Assembly: GCA_963801475.1 (NCBI GenBank)
Contig: CAWDEX010000003.1
Span: 124,001 to 188,000, forward strand
Direction of reading: 5' to 3'
Origin: DAOMFB01 sp963801475
Lineage (GTDB): Bacteria; Acidobacteriota; Thermoanaerobaculia; UBA5066
DNA: 64,000 bases
The notes under the pieces: model-generated
Databases searched by the model: none
The model's input: only the letters and a program-made list of their open reading frames with translations
Told to the model about the DNA's origin: nothing
Shown: one piece after another, positions 26,739 through 35,221 of the stretch
How the letters are laid out: every line of letters begins with the position of its first letter
Numbering within the stretch: position 1 is the stretch's first letter
Position numbers and translations under genes: made by a program

Positions 26739-28472
26739 TCAGTCCTCCATCAGGGTCGAAAGGTCGCCGGCCGGCTCGCCGAACTCCTGCGCGCGGAGGA
26801 CCCGCCGGACGATCTTCCCGCTCCGCGTCCGGGGAAGGGTCTCGACGAAGGCGATCTCCTGCGGCATGGCGAGAGGGGAGAGCCGTTTGCGGACGAAGTT
26901 CATGATCTCGAGCTCGAGGTCGGCGCCGGGGACGAAGCCCGGCTTGAGCGTGACGAACGCTTTGACGACCTCCATGTTCACCGGGTCGGGCTTCGCGACG
27001 GCCGCCGACTCGGCGACGGCCGGGTGCTCGAGGAGCGCCGACTCGATCTCGAACGGCCCGACGAGGTGGCCGCCCGTGTTGATGACGTCGTCGTCGCGCC
27101 CGACGAACCAGAAGTAGCCGTCGGCGTCCACGGTGGCGCGGTCGCCGGTGAGATACCAGCCCTTCTCGAACTTCCGGGCGTACCCCTCCGGGTTCCGCCA
27201 GTAGCCGCGGATCATCGAGGGCCACCCGGGCGCGAGGCCGATGAGGCCCACGCGCCCCGGTTCGGCAATCGGCTCGTGGCTCTTCGGGTCGAGGACGGCG
27301 GCCGTGATGCCGGGGAAGGGCTTGCCCATCGAGCCCGGCTTCACGAGCATCCCCGGATAGTTCGAGATGACGATGCAGCCGGTCTCGGTCTGCCAGTACG
27401 TGTCGTGGAAGGGAAGTCCGAAGGCCTCGCGCGACCAGTGGACGGCCTCGGGATTGAGCGGCTCGCCCACGCTCGCGAGGTGGCGGAGGGAGGAGTGGTC
27501 GAACTCCCGCACGGCCGCGAGCCCGTCCCGCATCAGGAGGCGGATCGCCGTGGGCGCGGAGTACCAGACGGTGACCTTCCGCTTCTCGATGAACCGGTAC
27601 CACCCGCGGGCCGAGAAGCCGGCGTCGAGAACCACCTGCGTGACGCCGTTCGACCAGGGGCCGATGATCCCGTACGAGGTCCCGGTCACCCAGCCCGGAT
27701 CGGCGTTGCACCAGTAGACGTCGTCGTCCTTCAGGTCGAGCACCCACTTCGCGGTCACGTACTGCGCCACGAGCGAGCCGTGGACGTGCTGCGCCCCCTT
27801 CGGCTGGCCGGTCGTCCCGGAGGTGTAGTGGAGCACCGACGGGGTCTCGGGCGTGGCGGGGAAGTCCGGGAAGCCCGACGAACGGGGCTCGGCGTCGAGG
27901 TCGAGGGCGGCCTCTCCCTCCTTCAGGGCGAGCCCCCCGGCGTCGACGACGACGACGGTGCGCAGCTCCGGGAGCTTCTCGCGGATCCGCCGCACCTTCG
28001 GAAGATGCTTCCGCTGCGTGACGAGGGCCCTCGTGCCGGCGTCGCGGAGACGGATCTCGAGGGATTCCTCGCCGAAGGCCGAGAAAAGCGGCTGGACCAC
28101 GGCCCCGAGCTTCAGGAGGCCGACGAAGCCGATGTAGAGCTCCGGCACGCGGTCGAGGAAGAGGCAGACCCGCTCGCCCGGGAGGACGCCGAGGCGCCAG
28201 AAGTACGAGGCGAAGGTGTTCGACAGGGCGCGAAGGTCGTCGAACGTGTAGGTCCTCTCCCGCCCGTCGCTCCCTTCCCAGAGCAGGGCGGCCTTGCGCG
28301 CGAGGCCGAGCCGGCAGAGCCGGTCCGAGAGGTGCCAGCCGATGTTGACCGGGTCGCCGTGACCCAGGCCCAGCTCCTTCGCGGCGGCCTCCCAGCGGAA
28401 GTCCCGGAGGGCCTGCTCGTAGGAGCCGATGTTCCAGAGCTTCTTCTCTTCGACCGTTTGCGTCACGTACAT
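26739..28472 (-). CDS. acsA: Acetate-CoA ligase (AcsA type, AMP-forming)
   Basis: ANL-superfamily adenylating enzyme, about 577 residues from the ATG at 28472 (MYVTQTVEEKKLWN). A longer frame to 28559 runs into acpS and gives a low-complexity start. Motifs are YTSGTTGQPKGAQHVHG, WCNADPGWVTGTSYGI (AcsA-like acyl pocket), WQTETGCI, GWYLTGDRA, and the C-terminal PRTRSGKIVRRVLRA with the catalytic, regulatory lysine. It forms acetyl-CoA via acetyl-AMP. In this operon it could also load a short-chain acyl group for the adjacent ACP; that is inference. Confidence 0.88.
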   Translation of the reverse strand: MYVTQTVEEKKLWNIGSYEQALRDFRWEAAAKELGLGHGDPVNIGWHLSDRLCRLGLARKAALLWEGSDGRERTYTFDDLRALSNTFASYFWRLGVLPGERVCLFLDRVPELYIGFVGLLKLGAVVQPLFSAFGEESLEIRLRDAGTRALVTQRKHLPKVRRIREKLPELRTVVVVDAGGLALKEGEAALDLDAEPRSSGFPDFPATPETPSVLHYTSGTTGQPKGAQHVHGSLVAQYVTAKWVLDLKDDDVYWCNADPGWVTGTSYGIIGPWSNGVTQVVLDAGFSARGWYRFIEKRKVTVWYSAPTAIRLLMRDGLAAVREFDHSSLRHLASVGEPLNPEAVHWSREAFGLPFHDTYWQTETGCIVISNYPGMLVKPGSMGKPFPGITAAVLDPKSHEPIAEPGRVGLIGLAPGWPSMIRGYWRNPEGYARKFEKGWYLTGDRATVDADGYFWFVGRDDDVINTGGHLVGPFEIESALLEHPAVAESAAVAKPDPVNMEVVKAFVTLKPGFVPGADLELEIMNFVRKRLSPLAMPQEIAFVETLPRTRSGKIVRRVLRAQEFGEPAGDLSTLMED

Positions 28473-28474
28473 AG

Positions 28475-28849
28475 TCACCCCTCGAGGACGACGCTCGCCG
28501 TGGCGAGGCCGTCGGTGTGGGAGAGGGAGACGAGGATCTTCTTGACGCCGAGCCGCCATGCGGCGTCCCGAGCCTCCCCGTGGAGGACGAGACGGGGCGC
28601 TCCGGTCTCCGTCCGCTCCACCTCGACGTCCTGAAGGCGGAGGGTCACGCCCGCGTCGGGAAGCGCCTTCACGAGCGCCTCCTTGGCGGCGAAGCGTGCG
28701 GCGAAATGGCGCGCGGGATACCGCCTCCCCTCGCAGTAAGCGATCTCGGACGGGGTGAAGACGTCGTCCTTGATTCCGGCGCTCCCCTTCGAGAGCTCCT
28801 GCTCCATCCGTGAGACCTCGAGAAGGTCGGTGCCGATTCCGAGGATCAT
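28475..28849 (-). CDS. acpS: Holo-[acyl-carrier-protein] synthase
   Basis: 124-residue AcpS that transfers phosphopantetheine from CoA to ACP. ATG 28849 gives MILGIGTDLLEVSRM with the Mg-binding Asp, then RHFAARFAAKEALVKAL and LVSLSHTDGLATA. The longer frame upstream lacks coding character. The stop lies 2 bp before acsA, placing it at the head of an operon that contains its likely protein substrate. Confidence 0.9.
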   Translation of the reverse strand: MILGIGTDLLEVSRMEQELSKGSAGIKDDVFTPSEIAYCEGRRYPARHFAARFAAKEALVKALPDAGVTLRLQDVEVERTETGAPRLVLHGEARDAAWRLGVKKILVSLSHTDGLATASVVLEG

Positions 28850-29011
28850 GGCTTCCACCCGGGAGAGGAGGCCCTCTGGCGAGAAGGCAACAGAATTATC
28901 ACGGCAACCTCCCGCCTGCCTCGAAGGTTGGTCCGCCGACCCGGGGGAATCCATGAGGCGAAGGGCCCAGACGCGCACGCCGCGGGGCGGCGCCGGGCGA
29001 AACGGGCCGGC

Positions 29012-29020
29012 CGTTATACT
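29012..29020 (+). promoter_or_regulatory. Candidate -10 and ModE-like half-site before modA
   Basis: TATACT (29015-29020) precedes the ribosome site TTGGAGG and the ATG at 29044. The overlapping CGTTATA (29013-29019) resembles the arm of ModE operators, and GATATTGG downstream is a poor second arm. No clear -35. Confidence 0.35.
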
Positions 29021-29043
29021 TTTCTGGAGATATTGGAGGTCGC

Positions 29044-29832
29044 ATGAGGGGGCGGAGAGGGGCGTGGATTCGAGGGGCCGGCATCGTCGCCGCGGCGCTG
29101 ACGTGTGCCGGGACGGCGAACGGCGCCGAATGCTCCGTCGCCGCGGCCGCGGACCTGAGATTCGCCCTCGAAGCCGTGATCCCGGAGTTCCGGAAGAGCC
29201 ACCCGGACGTCGCGGTGAAGGTGACCTACGGCTCGTCGGGGAGCTTCTTCGCCCAGATCTCGAACGGATCGCCGTTCGATCTCTTCCTCTCGGCCGACGC
29301 CGACACCCCCGTGAAGCTCCTCGAGGCGGGCCTCGTCGTCCCGGGATCGGACTTCGTGTACGGCGTCGGGCGCCTCGTCGTCTGGGTGCGGAAGGACTCC
29401 CCCCTCGACATCGACGCCCGGGGCGCCCTCGCCCTGGCCGATCCGCGCGTCAGGAAGATCGCGATGGCGAACCCCCGGCATGCTCCCTATGGCCGTGCGG
29501 CCGAGGCGGCCCTCCGGTCGCTCGGTCTCTTCGACGCGGTGAAGGAGAAGCTCGTCTTCGGCGAGAACGTCGCGCAGGCGGCGCAGTTCGTCGAGTCGGG
29601 CGCCGCCGATGCCGGTCTCGTGGCCCTCTCGCTGGCCCTCGCTCCCGGGATGGCGGCGAAGGGACGGTGGGTCGAGGTGCCGGGCTCCTCCTACCCCGCG
29701 TTGCGGCAGACCGGGGTCGTCCTCGAGGGGTCCAAGGGGGCCGCCGCCGCCTCGGCGCTGCGCGAGTTCCTCCTCGGTCCCGGGGGCCGGGCCGTCCTTG
29801 CGAGGTACGGGTTCGTCCCGCCGTCGCCTTGA
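29044..29832 (+). CDS. modA: Molybdate ABC transporter substrate-binding protein
   Basis: Periplasmic molybdate/tungstate-binding protein, 262 residues. Signal peptide (AGIVAAALTCAGTANGAEC). The mature domain shows the ModA pattern: VAAAADLRFALEAVIPEF, TYGSSGSFFAQISNGSPFDL, FLSADADTP, and near the end TGVVLEGSKGAAAA. TTGGAGG 6 bases before the ATG is a strong ribosome site. First gene of modABC. Confidence 0.93.
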   Translation: MRGRRGAWIRGAGIVAAALTCAGTANGAECSVAAAADLRFALEAVIPEFRKSHPDVAVKVTYGSSGSFFAQISNGSPFDLFLSADADTPVKLLEAGLVVPGSDFVYGVGRLVVWVRKDSPLDIDARGALALADPRVRKIAMANPRHAPYGRAAEAALRSLGLFDAVKEKLVFGENVAQAAQFVESGAADAGLVALSLALAPGMAAKGRWVEVPGSSYPALRQTGVVLEGSKGAAAASALREFLLGPGGRAVLARYGFVPPSP

Positions 29833-30509
29833 GCATCGACTGGACGGCCGTCGCCCTCTCCGTGCGCCTCTCGGGGGCCACGACGCTCGTGCTTCTCGTT
29901 CTCGGCCTGCCGGTCGCCTTCTGGCTGGCGTACTCGCCGCGTCGCTGGAAGTTCCTCGTCGAGGCGGTCGTCGCCCTGCCGCTCGTCCTCCCGCCGACCG
30001 TCCTCGGCTTCTACGTCCTCGTCGCGATGGGCCCGAAGAGCCCGCTCGGCCGCCTCGTCGAGGGCCTCACGGGCTCCCGGCTGCCGTTCACGTTCGGCGG
30101 GCTTCTCGTCGCGTCGGTTCTCTACAGCTTTCCCTTCGCCGTCCAGCCTTTCGCGGCGGCCTTCGCCCGAGTCCCGCGCCGGCTCCTCGAGGCCTCATGG
30201 AGCCTCGGCGAATCGAAGCTCGGGACCTTTCGTCGGGTCGTCATCCCGCTGTCGCTCCCCGGGATCGTGACCGGCCTCGTCCTCGGCTTCGCCCACACGA
30301 TGGGCGAGTTCGGGGTCGTCCTGATGGTGGGCGGCAACCTCCCGGGGGTGACCCGGACCGCTTCGATCTCGATCTACGACGACGTCCAGGCGCTCGAATA
30401 CGGCAGGGCCGGAGCGACGTCGCTCCTCCTTCTCGGCTTCTCCTTCGTCGTTCTCGCGGTGACGTACGGCCTGAGACGGCGGGCGGGAGCCCTCTGGCCT
30501 TCCGAATGA
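29829..30509 (+). CDS. modB: Molybdate ABC transporter permease
   Basis: 226-residue inner-membrane permease with about five helices. The start is a TTG at 29829 overlapping the modA stop (TTGA); no better in-frame start is near, so translation is probably coupled. The EAA loop is seen as LEASWSLGESKLGTFRRVVI, and the C-terminal GEFGVVLMVGGNLPG is typical of ModB. It forms the channel with ModC. Confidence 0.93.
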   Translation: MSIDWTAVALSVRLSGATTLVLLVLGLPVAFWLAYSPRRWKFLVEAVVALPLVLPPTVLGFYVLVAMGPKSPLGRLVEGLTGSRLPFTFGGLLVASVLYSFPFAVQPFAAAFARVPRRLLEASWSLGESKLGTFRRVVIPLSLPGIVTGLVLGFAHTMGEFGVVLMVGGNLPGVTRTASISIYDDVQALEYGRAGATSLLLLGFSFVVLAVTYGLRRRAGALWPSE

Positions 30510-31627
30510 GCGGACTTTCGGCCCGATTCGAGCGCCGCCATGCGGGAGGGCCGTCGATCCGGGCCGATCTCGACCTGCCGCTCTCGCGCGCCGACGTCAC
30601 GGTTCTCTTCGGGCCGTCGGGCGCGGGGAAGACGACGATTCTCCGGTGCCTGGCCGGCCTCGACCGCCCCGAGGCCGGCGAGATCCGGTTTGGCGGGGAG
30701 ACGTGGCTCGACGCGGGGAAAGGCGTCTTTCGAACGCCGCAGGAGCGGCGCGTCGGCGTCCTCTTCCAGGACTACGCCCTCTTCCCGCACCTGACCGCGC
30801 GCGGCAACGTCGCGTTCGGCCTCTCGCGCGCTCCGCGCGAGGAACGCCTCCGGCGGACCGGCGAGGTCCTCGCCCTCGTGGGGATGACGGCTCTCGCGTC
30901 GCGCCACCCGTCAGCGCTGTCGGGAGGAGAGAAGCAGCGGATCGCCCTCGCCCGGGCGCTCGCGCCGCGGCCACGCCTCCTGCTCCTCGACGAGCCGCTC
31001 TCGGCCCTCGACGCGCCGTCTCGCGAAGCTCTCCGGGGCGACCTGCGGGCGTTTCTCGCTGCGGCGGGCGTCCCGTCCATCGTCGTGACCCACGACCGGG
31101 CCGAGGCGCTTCTCCTCGGAGACCGGGTGGTCGTCGTTCTCGACGGCGCCGTGCGCCAGGTCGGCCCCGTCGAGGAGGTCTTCAACCGCCCGGCGGACGT
31201 GGCGGTCGCGCGCGTGACGGGAATCGAAAGCGTGCTGGCGGGGCGCGTCGTCGCGGAGAGCGACGGCGTCGTCACGGTCGCCATCGGCGACCGTCGCCTC
31301 GCCGCCGCCGACCGCGCCGGGGTGCGGGGCGAGGTCTTCGCGTGCCTTCGGGCCGAGGACGTCCTCCTCGAGCGCGGGGCTGTCGGGACGCGCGAGAGCG
31401 CGCGCAACCACCTCTCGGGGTGCGTCACCGCCGTCCTCGGGGAGGGACCCCTCGTTCGCGTGGTTCTCGACTGCGGATTTCCGCTCTCGGCGCTCGTCAC
31501 GCGTCCTGCGCGCGACGAGCTCGGCCTCGCTCCGGGCGTGGACGTGACGGCGGTCGTCAAGGCGGCGTCGGTCGTCCTCGTCCCGCGGGGAGAGACGACG
31601 GGACCGTCACGGCTTCAGGAGCCGTGA
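30506..31627 (+). CDS. modC: Molybdate ABC transporter ATP-binding protein
   Basis: 373-residue ATPase. Walker A is GPSGAGKTT, the signature is LSGGEKQRIALARAL, Walker B is LLLLDEPLSALD and the H-loop THDRAEAL. A C-terminal regulatory region (about 240-373) is compatible with a TOBE/MOP molybdate-binding domain (RNHLSGCVTAVLGEGPLVRV). The start overlaps the modB stop (ATGA). The 3' end overlaps the convergent modE-like gene by 21 bp. Confidence 0.93.
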   Translation: MSGLSARFERRHAGGPSIRADLDLPLSRADVTVLFGPSGAGKTTILRCLAGLDRPEAGEIRFGGETWLDAGKGVFRTPQERRVGVLFQDYALFPHLTARGNVAFGLSRAPREERLRRTGEVLALVGMTALASRHPSALSGGEKQRIALARALAPRPRLLLLDEPLSALDAPSREALRGDLRAFLAAAGVPSIVVTHDRAEALLLGDRVVVVLDGAVRQVGPVEEVFNRPADVAVARVTGIESVLAGRVVAESDGVVTVAIGDRRLAAADRAGVRGEVFACLRAEDVLLERGAVGTRESARNHLSGCVTAVLGEGPLVRVVLDCGFPLSALVTRPARDELGLAPGVDVTAVVKAASVVLVPRGETTGPSRLQEP

Positions 31628-31966
31628 GAGGCGTCTCCAGTCCGCGGCCATCGCCTCGAGGCTGGCCGACTCCATCTGCCGGTAGAGGGCGAGAACGCGG
31701 GCTCCCGTAGGGGTCAGGGCGGCTCCGCCGTGCCCCGCGCCGCCGCGGCTCGCCGCGACGAGCGGATCACGGAAGGCACGGTTCATCGTCCGGACGAGGC
31801 TCCAGGCGCGCATGTACGACATGCCGAGCTCCCGCGCGGCGGCGCGAAGCGAGCCGCGGCGGCGGACGGCGTCGAGGAGATCCGCCTTGCCGGGACCGAG
31901 GAGGATCTCGTCGCCACAGGTCACGCGGATCCGCGGGCGGAGGCACGGCGCCGGCCCGGAGGTCAT
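31607..31966 (-). CDS. ModE-like winged-helix regulator without molybdate-binding domain
   Basis: 119-residue LysR-type winged helix, the ModE N-terminal domain only: LGPGKADLLDAVRRRGSLRA, ARELGMSYMRAWSLVRTMN and LTPTGARVLALYRQME. E. coli ModE adds two MOP domains (about 262 residues) that sense molybdate; they are missing here. It may respond to another signal, or to molybdate through ModC or another protein. Convergent with modC, 3' ends overlapping. Confidence 0.85.
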   Translation of the reverse strand: MTSGPAPCLRPRIRVTCGDEILLGPGKADLLDAVRRRGSLRAAARELGMSYMRAWSLVRTMNRAFRDPLVAASRGGAGHGGAALTPTGARVLALYRQMESASLEAMAADWRRLSRLLKP

Positions 31967-32023
31967 CGTGCCGATCGTACGCGAGGGATGCCGCCCGCCG
32001 GCCGATCCCGTAAGCTCACGGGG

Positions 32024-32506
32024 ATGACGGCGGACGGCGACGCACGCTGGATGCGCGAGGCGCTCCGCGCCGCGCGGCGGGCGCCCGCGCATCGCGACGT
32101 TCCGGTCGGGGCCGTCGTCGTGAAGGACGGAGCCGTCCTCGCGCGGGCGCGGAACCGGCGCGAGGCCGACCGTGACCCGACGGCGCACGCCGAGGTGATC
32201 GCGATCCGCCGTGCGGCGAAGAAGCTCGGATCGTGGCGGCTCGACGGCTGCACGCTCTACGTCACGCTCGAGCCGTGCGCGATGTGCGCCGGGGCGATGG
32301 TCCTCTCGCGGATTCCACGGCTCGTTTTCGGGGCGGAGGACCCGAAGGCCGGCTTCGCCGGCTCGCTCGGCGACCTCTGCCGGGATCCGCGGCTGAACCA
32401 CCACGTCCACGTGACGGAGGGCGTCCTCGCGGCCGAGTGTGGCCAGGTCCTCAGGGCGTTCTTCCGCGAGAAACGGGCCGCCGCCCGCGGACAAAAGGCT
32501 GGGTAA
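32024..32506 (+). CDS. tadA: tRNA-specific adenosine deaminase
   Basis: 160-residue zinc deaminase that converts A34 to inosine in tRNA-Arg(ACG), which is encoded at 17872. Catalytic HAEVIAIRRA and PCAMCAGAMV supply the His, Glu and two Cys. Start ATG 32024; it is divergent from the ModE-like gene by 57 bp. Essential housekeeping enzyme in most bacteria. Confidence 0.92.
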   Translation: MTADGDARWMREALRAARRAPAHRDVPVGAVVVKDGAVLARARNRREADRDPTAHAEVIAIRRAAKKLGSWRLDGCTLYVTLEPCAMCAGAMVLSRIPRLVFGAEDPKAGFAGSLGDLCRDPRLNHHVHVTEGVLAAECGQVLRAFFREKRAAARGQKAG

Positions 32507-32547
32507 ACTGGGAGCCGAAGATTCTGCTCCGGGAAGGGGTGCTCCCC

Positions 32548-33033
32548 GTGGATGACGTCTTTCGTCTCGTGCCCGGTCGGGCCGAAGTCGAGGTTCTCCT
32601 CCGGGTCGTCTTCGCGACGCTCGCGGGGGCGGCGATCGGCTGGAACCGACACCGGGCGGGGAAGCCGGCGGGGATGGGAACGCACGCGCTCGTCGCCCTC
32701 GGTGCCGCGCTCTTCGTCGCCATCCCCGGGCACCTCTCGGGCCCGCATTCGGGAGACGCTCTCTCCCGCGTCATCCAGGGCGTCGCGACGGGCGTCGGCT
32801 TCCTCGGCGCCGGAGAGATCTTCCGCGACCCGGAATCGGCGCGGAGCGTCCACGGCCTGACCTCGGCGGCCGCGATCTGGGCGACGGCGGCGCTGGGCGT
32901 TCTCGCGGTGGCCGGGTCGTGGACCACGATCGTCGTCGCGACGATCCTCATCCTTCTGGTCCTCATCCTCTCGCCCCGTCTCGAACGGAAATACCCGTCG
33001 CCGGGAGGCGCCGGTGGCGCGGGGCGGCCATGA
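32548..33033 (+). CDS. MgtC/SapB-family membrane protein
   Basis: 161-residue inner-membrane protein with the MgtC/SapB N-terminal domain: LLRVVFATLAGAAIGWNRHR, GMGTHALVALGAALFVAI, GVATGVGFLGAGEIFRD, HGLTSAAAIWATAALGV. The GTG at 32548 is preceded at 8 bases by GGGAAGGGG; a GTG at 32539 is the alternative. MgtC proteins influence Mg2+ stress, F1Fo ATPase and virulence in some pathogens. This short form lacks the ACT-like C-terminal domain. The stop overlaps the next start by 4 bp. Confidence 0.82.
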   Translation: MDDVFRLVPGRAEVEVLLRVVFATLAGAAIGWNRHRAGKPAGMGTHALVALGAALFVAIPGHLSGPHSGDALSRVIQGVATGVGFLGAGEIFRDPESARSVHGLTSAAAIWATAALGVLAVAGSWTTIVVATILILLVLILSPRLERKYPSPGGAGGAGRP

Positions 33034-33785
33034 GCGGGACGACGCCGTTCGACGCCCCGACGGCGCCGACGCTCCGCTGCCCCTCCTGCGGCGCGCCCGT
33101 CCCGGAGGCCGACCGCTCCTGCGCTCATTGCGGCTCGCTCCTGGCCACCCGCCGCTGCGCCGCCTGCTTCACCCTGAACCCGCGGGACGCGCTGAAGTGC
33201 ACCCGGTGCGGCGCCGACCTTCCGCGGGAAGAGCTGTCGACCTCGGCGGTGGGGAAACCCTGTCCCGACTGCCGCGTCCCTCTCGTCGCGCGGACGACCG
33301 GCGTCCTCTCCTACGCCGAATGCGCCCGCTGCGGCGGCCTCTTCCTGTCGAGCAAGGTCTTTGGGCGGGTCGTGGAGGGAGCCGACGCGCGCGCCGCGGC
33401 GCAGGTCGTGGACGGGGAGAAGGCGCCCGCGGCCGAGAAGCTCCCCGTGCGCTTCCACTACCGGAGATGCCCCTGGTGCGCCGGGCTGATGACCCGGCGG
33501 AACTACGGCCCGGGGTCGGGCGTGATCCTCGACCTCTGCGGGAAACACGGCGTCTTTCTCGACCGGGGCGAGTTGACCGCCGTCGTGGAATTCCTCGGGA
33601 GCGGCGGCTTCGAAAGGACGAAGAGGCGCGAACGGGAACGGCTCACGGAGGAGGTGGCCGCGCTCGAGTCGAAGAAGAGGGGCGCCTCCGTCGGTCCCTT
33701 CGTCGCCGGCCCCGGCGGGGACGGGACGGCGCTCGCCGACCTCCTGGCCTGGCTCGGGTCGGTGCTCGGACGCTCCGTCCGCTGA
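33030..33785 (+). CDS. Multi-zinc-ribbon protein (zf-TFIIB type)
   Basis: 251 residues with several Cys4 knuckles: CPSCGAPV...CAHCG, CAACFTL...CTRCG, CPDCRVPL...CARCGGLFL and CPWCAGLM...LCGKHGVFLDRGEL. The last two resemble zf-TFIIB ribbons. The C-terminal third is helical, with a basic stretch (RTKRRERERLTEEVAALESK). Such proteins are common and uncharacterised, perhaps scaffolds or nucleic-acid binders. Translationally coupled to the MgtC-like gene (ATGA). Confidence 0.72.
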   Translation: MSGTTPFDAPTAPTLRCPSCGAPVPEADRSCAHCGSLLATRRCAACFTLNPRDALKCTRCGADLPREELSTSAVGKPCPDCRVPLVARTTGVLSYAECARCGGLFLSSKVFGRVVEGADARAAAQVVDGEKAPAAEKLPVRFHYRRCPWCAGLMTRRNYGPGSGVILDLCGKHGVFLDRGELTAVVEFLGSGGFERTKRRERERLTEEVAALESKKRGASVGPFVAGPGGDGTALADLLAWLGSVLGRSVR

Positions 33786-33842
33786 CGGGCGCTTGACCGG
33801 CGCTGCGGTTCGGGGCAAGGTACGCTCTCTTCGGGCCTCGGT

Positions 33843-33932
33843 GGACAGGTGTCCGAGTGGTTTAAGGAGCACGGTTGGAAGCCGTGTGTAGCCGAAAGGT
33901 TACCGTGGGTTCGAATCCCACCCTGTCCGCCA
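33843..33932 (+). tRNA. tRNA-Ser (GGA anticodon)
   Basis: Type II tRNA with a long variable arm. Acceptor GGACAGG/CCTGTCC, anticodon GGA in ACGGTTGGAAGCCGT, T-arm GTGGG-TTCGAAT-CCCAC, encoded CCA. 90 nt. Confidence 0.96.
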
Positions 33933-33977
33933 CTTTTTCCCCCGCTCGCTTATACTTCGCCCCCTTCGGCCGCTCGC

Positions 33978-34067
33978 GGTGAGGTGCTGGAGTGGTTGAT
34001 CAGGCCGGTCTCGAAAACCGGTGTACCCGAAAGGGTACCGTGGGTTCAAATCCCACCCTCACCGCCA
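33978..34067 (+). tRNA. tRNA-Ser (CGA anticodon)
   Basis: Second type II tRNA-Ser, 45 bp after the first. Acceptor GGTGAGG/CCTCACC, anticodon loop CTCGAAA, T-arm GTGGG-TTCAAAT-CCCAC, encoded CCA. 90 nt. The pair is probably co-transcribed. Confidence 0.96.
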
Positions 34068-34090
34068 TCTGACGCGCCGGAGGGACGCCG

Positions 34091-35128
34091 TCAGAGAGGA
34101 AGCTCCACGTCGCGCAGACCGCGCGCGGCCTCTTCGGGGGCCGTCGGATTGATGTGGAATCCCGTCCCCCACTCGAAGCCGGCCACGCGCGTGAGCCGCG
34201 GCAGGATCTCGATGTGCCAGTGCCAGTCCCACTGGAGCGAGAAGAAGTGCCCCGTCCGCTTCGGGAGCGCGAGGACGTTCGGCGCCGTGTGGAGGACGAA
34301 GTTGTAGCCCGGGTTCCGGAGCAGCAGCTTCAGCCGCCGCAGCGCCTCGGACAGGGCCGACGCGAACGGCTGGAGGAGGTCGTCGGGCATCTGGCAGAAG
34401 TCGTGGAGGTGCCCTCGCGGCACGAGGACGATCTCGAAGGGAAAGCGGGCGGCGTAGGGGCAGAAGGCGACGAAGTGCTCCGTGACGAAGACGATCCTCG
34501 AGCCGTCCGCGATCTCGAAGTCGATCAGGTCGCAGATGAGGCACCGCTCCTTGAGCTGGTGGTGCGACCGGCTCGACTCCAGCTTGATGGCGACGGCGCG
34601 CGGCGTCACGGGCATCGCGATGATCTGCGTGTGCGCGTGCTCGAGCGTGGCCCCCGCCGAGGAGCCGTGGTTCTTGAAGAGAAGGATGTACTTGAAGCGC
34701 GTGTCCCGCATCAGGTCGGTGATCCGCGCCTTCCAGACGGCGGCGATGCGGACGAGCTGCGGCAGCGGCTGGTCGGAGAGGTGGAGATCGTGTTCCGGCG
34801 ACTCCACGATCACCTCGTGCGCGCCGATGCCGTGCATCCGGTCGTAGGGCCCGGCCGCCCGACGGTCGGGCTGCCCCTCGATGGCGAGGGCCGGATAGCG
34901 GTTCGGGACGACGCGGACGCTCCAGCCGGGTCCGTTCGGCCCCCCGCCCCCCTCGCGTATGGCGAAGATCTCGCGGGGCGTCTCGCCCTCGCGCCCGGGG
35001 CAGAAGGGGCAGTCCTTCTTCCCGACGCGGTACTCGTGGACGAGTTCGAAGTCGGCCGGACGCGCCGCCCGGTCCGCGGAGACGATGACCCACCGGCGGT
35101 TCAGCGGGTCGTGACGCAGCTCGCTCAT
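34091..35128 (-). CDS. galT: Galactose-1-phosphate uridylyltransferase
   Basis: 345-residue HIT-superfamily nucleotidyltransferase of the Leloir pathway, exchanging UMP between UDP-glucose and galactose-1-P. The catalytic His-x-His is in LEHAHTQIIAMPVTP (HAHTQ in place of the HPHGQ of E. coli), with NHGSSAGA before it. CPFCPGREGETP and CLICDLI give probable Zn ligands. The second HIT half ends DWHWHIEILP. The motif variation matches thermophile-type GalT, which may accept ADP-glucose. Single gene, no galK or galE next to it. Confidence 0.9.
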   Translation of the reverse strand: MSELRHDPLNRRWVIVSADRAARPADFELVHEYRVGKKDCPFCPGREGETPREIFAIREGGGGPNGPGWSVRVVPNRYPALAIEGQPDRRAAGPYDRMHGIGAHEVIVESPEHDLHLSDQPLPQLVRIAAVWKARITDLMRDTRFKYILLFKNHGSSAGATLEHAHTQIIAMPVTPRAVAIKLESSRSHHQLKERCLICDLIDFEIADGSRIVFVTEHFVAFCPYAARFPFEIVLVPRGHLHDFCQMPDDLLQPFASALSEALRRLKLLLRNPGYNFVLHTAPNVLALPKRTGHFFSLQWDWHWHIEILPRLTRVAGFEWGTGFHINPTAPEEAARGLRDVELPL

Positions 35129-35221
35129 GCGATGTCGCCCATTCTACGGTGCGCCGGTGCGGCGCGCGGCCGCCCGCACGGGACGGCTTCTCAAACGATG
35201 GGGTCAGGTCTCATTTTTCAA

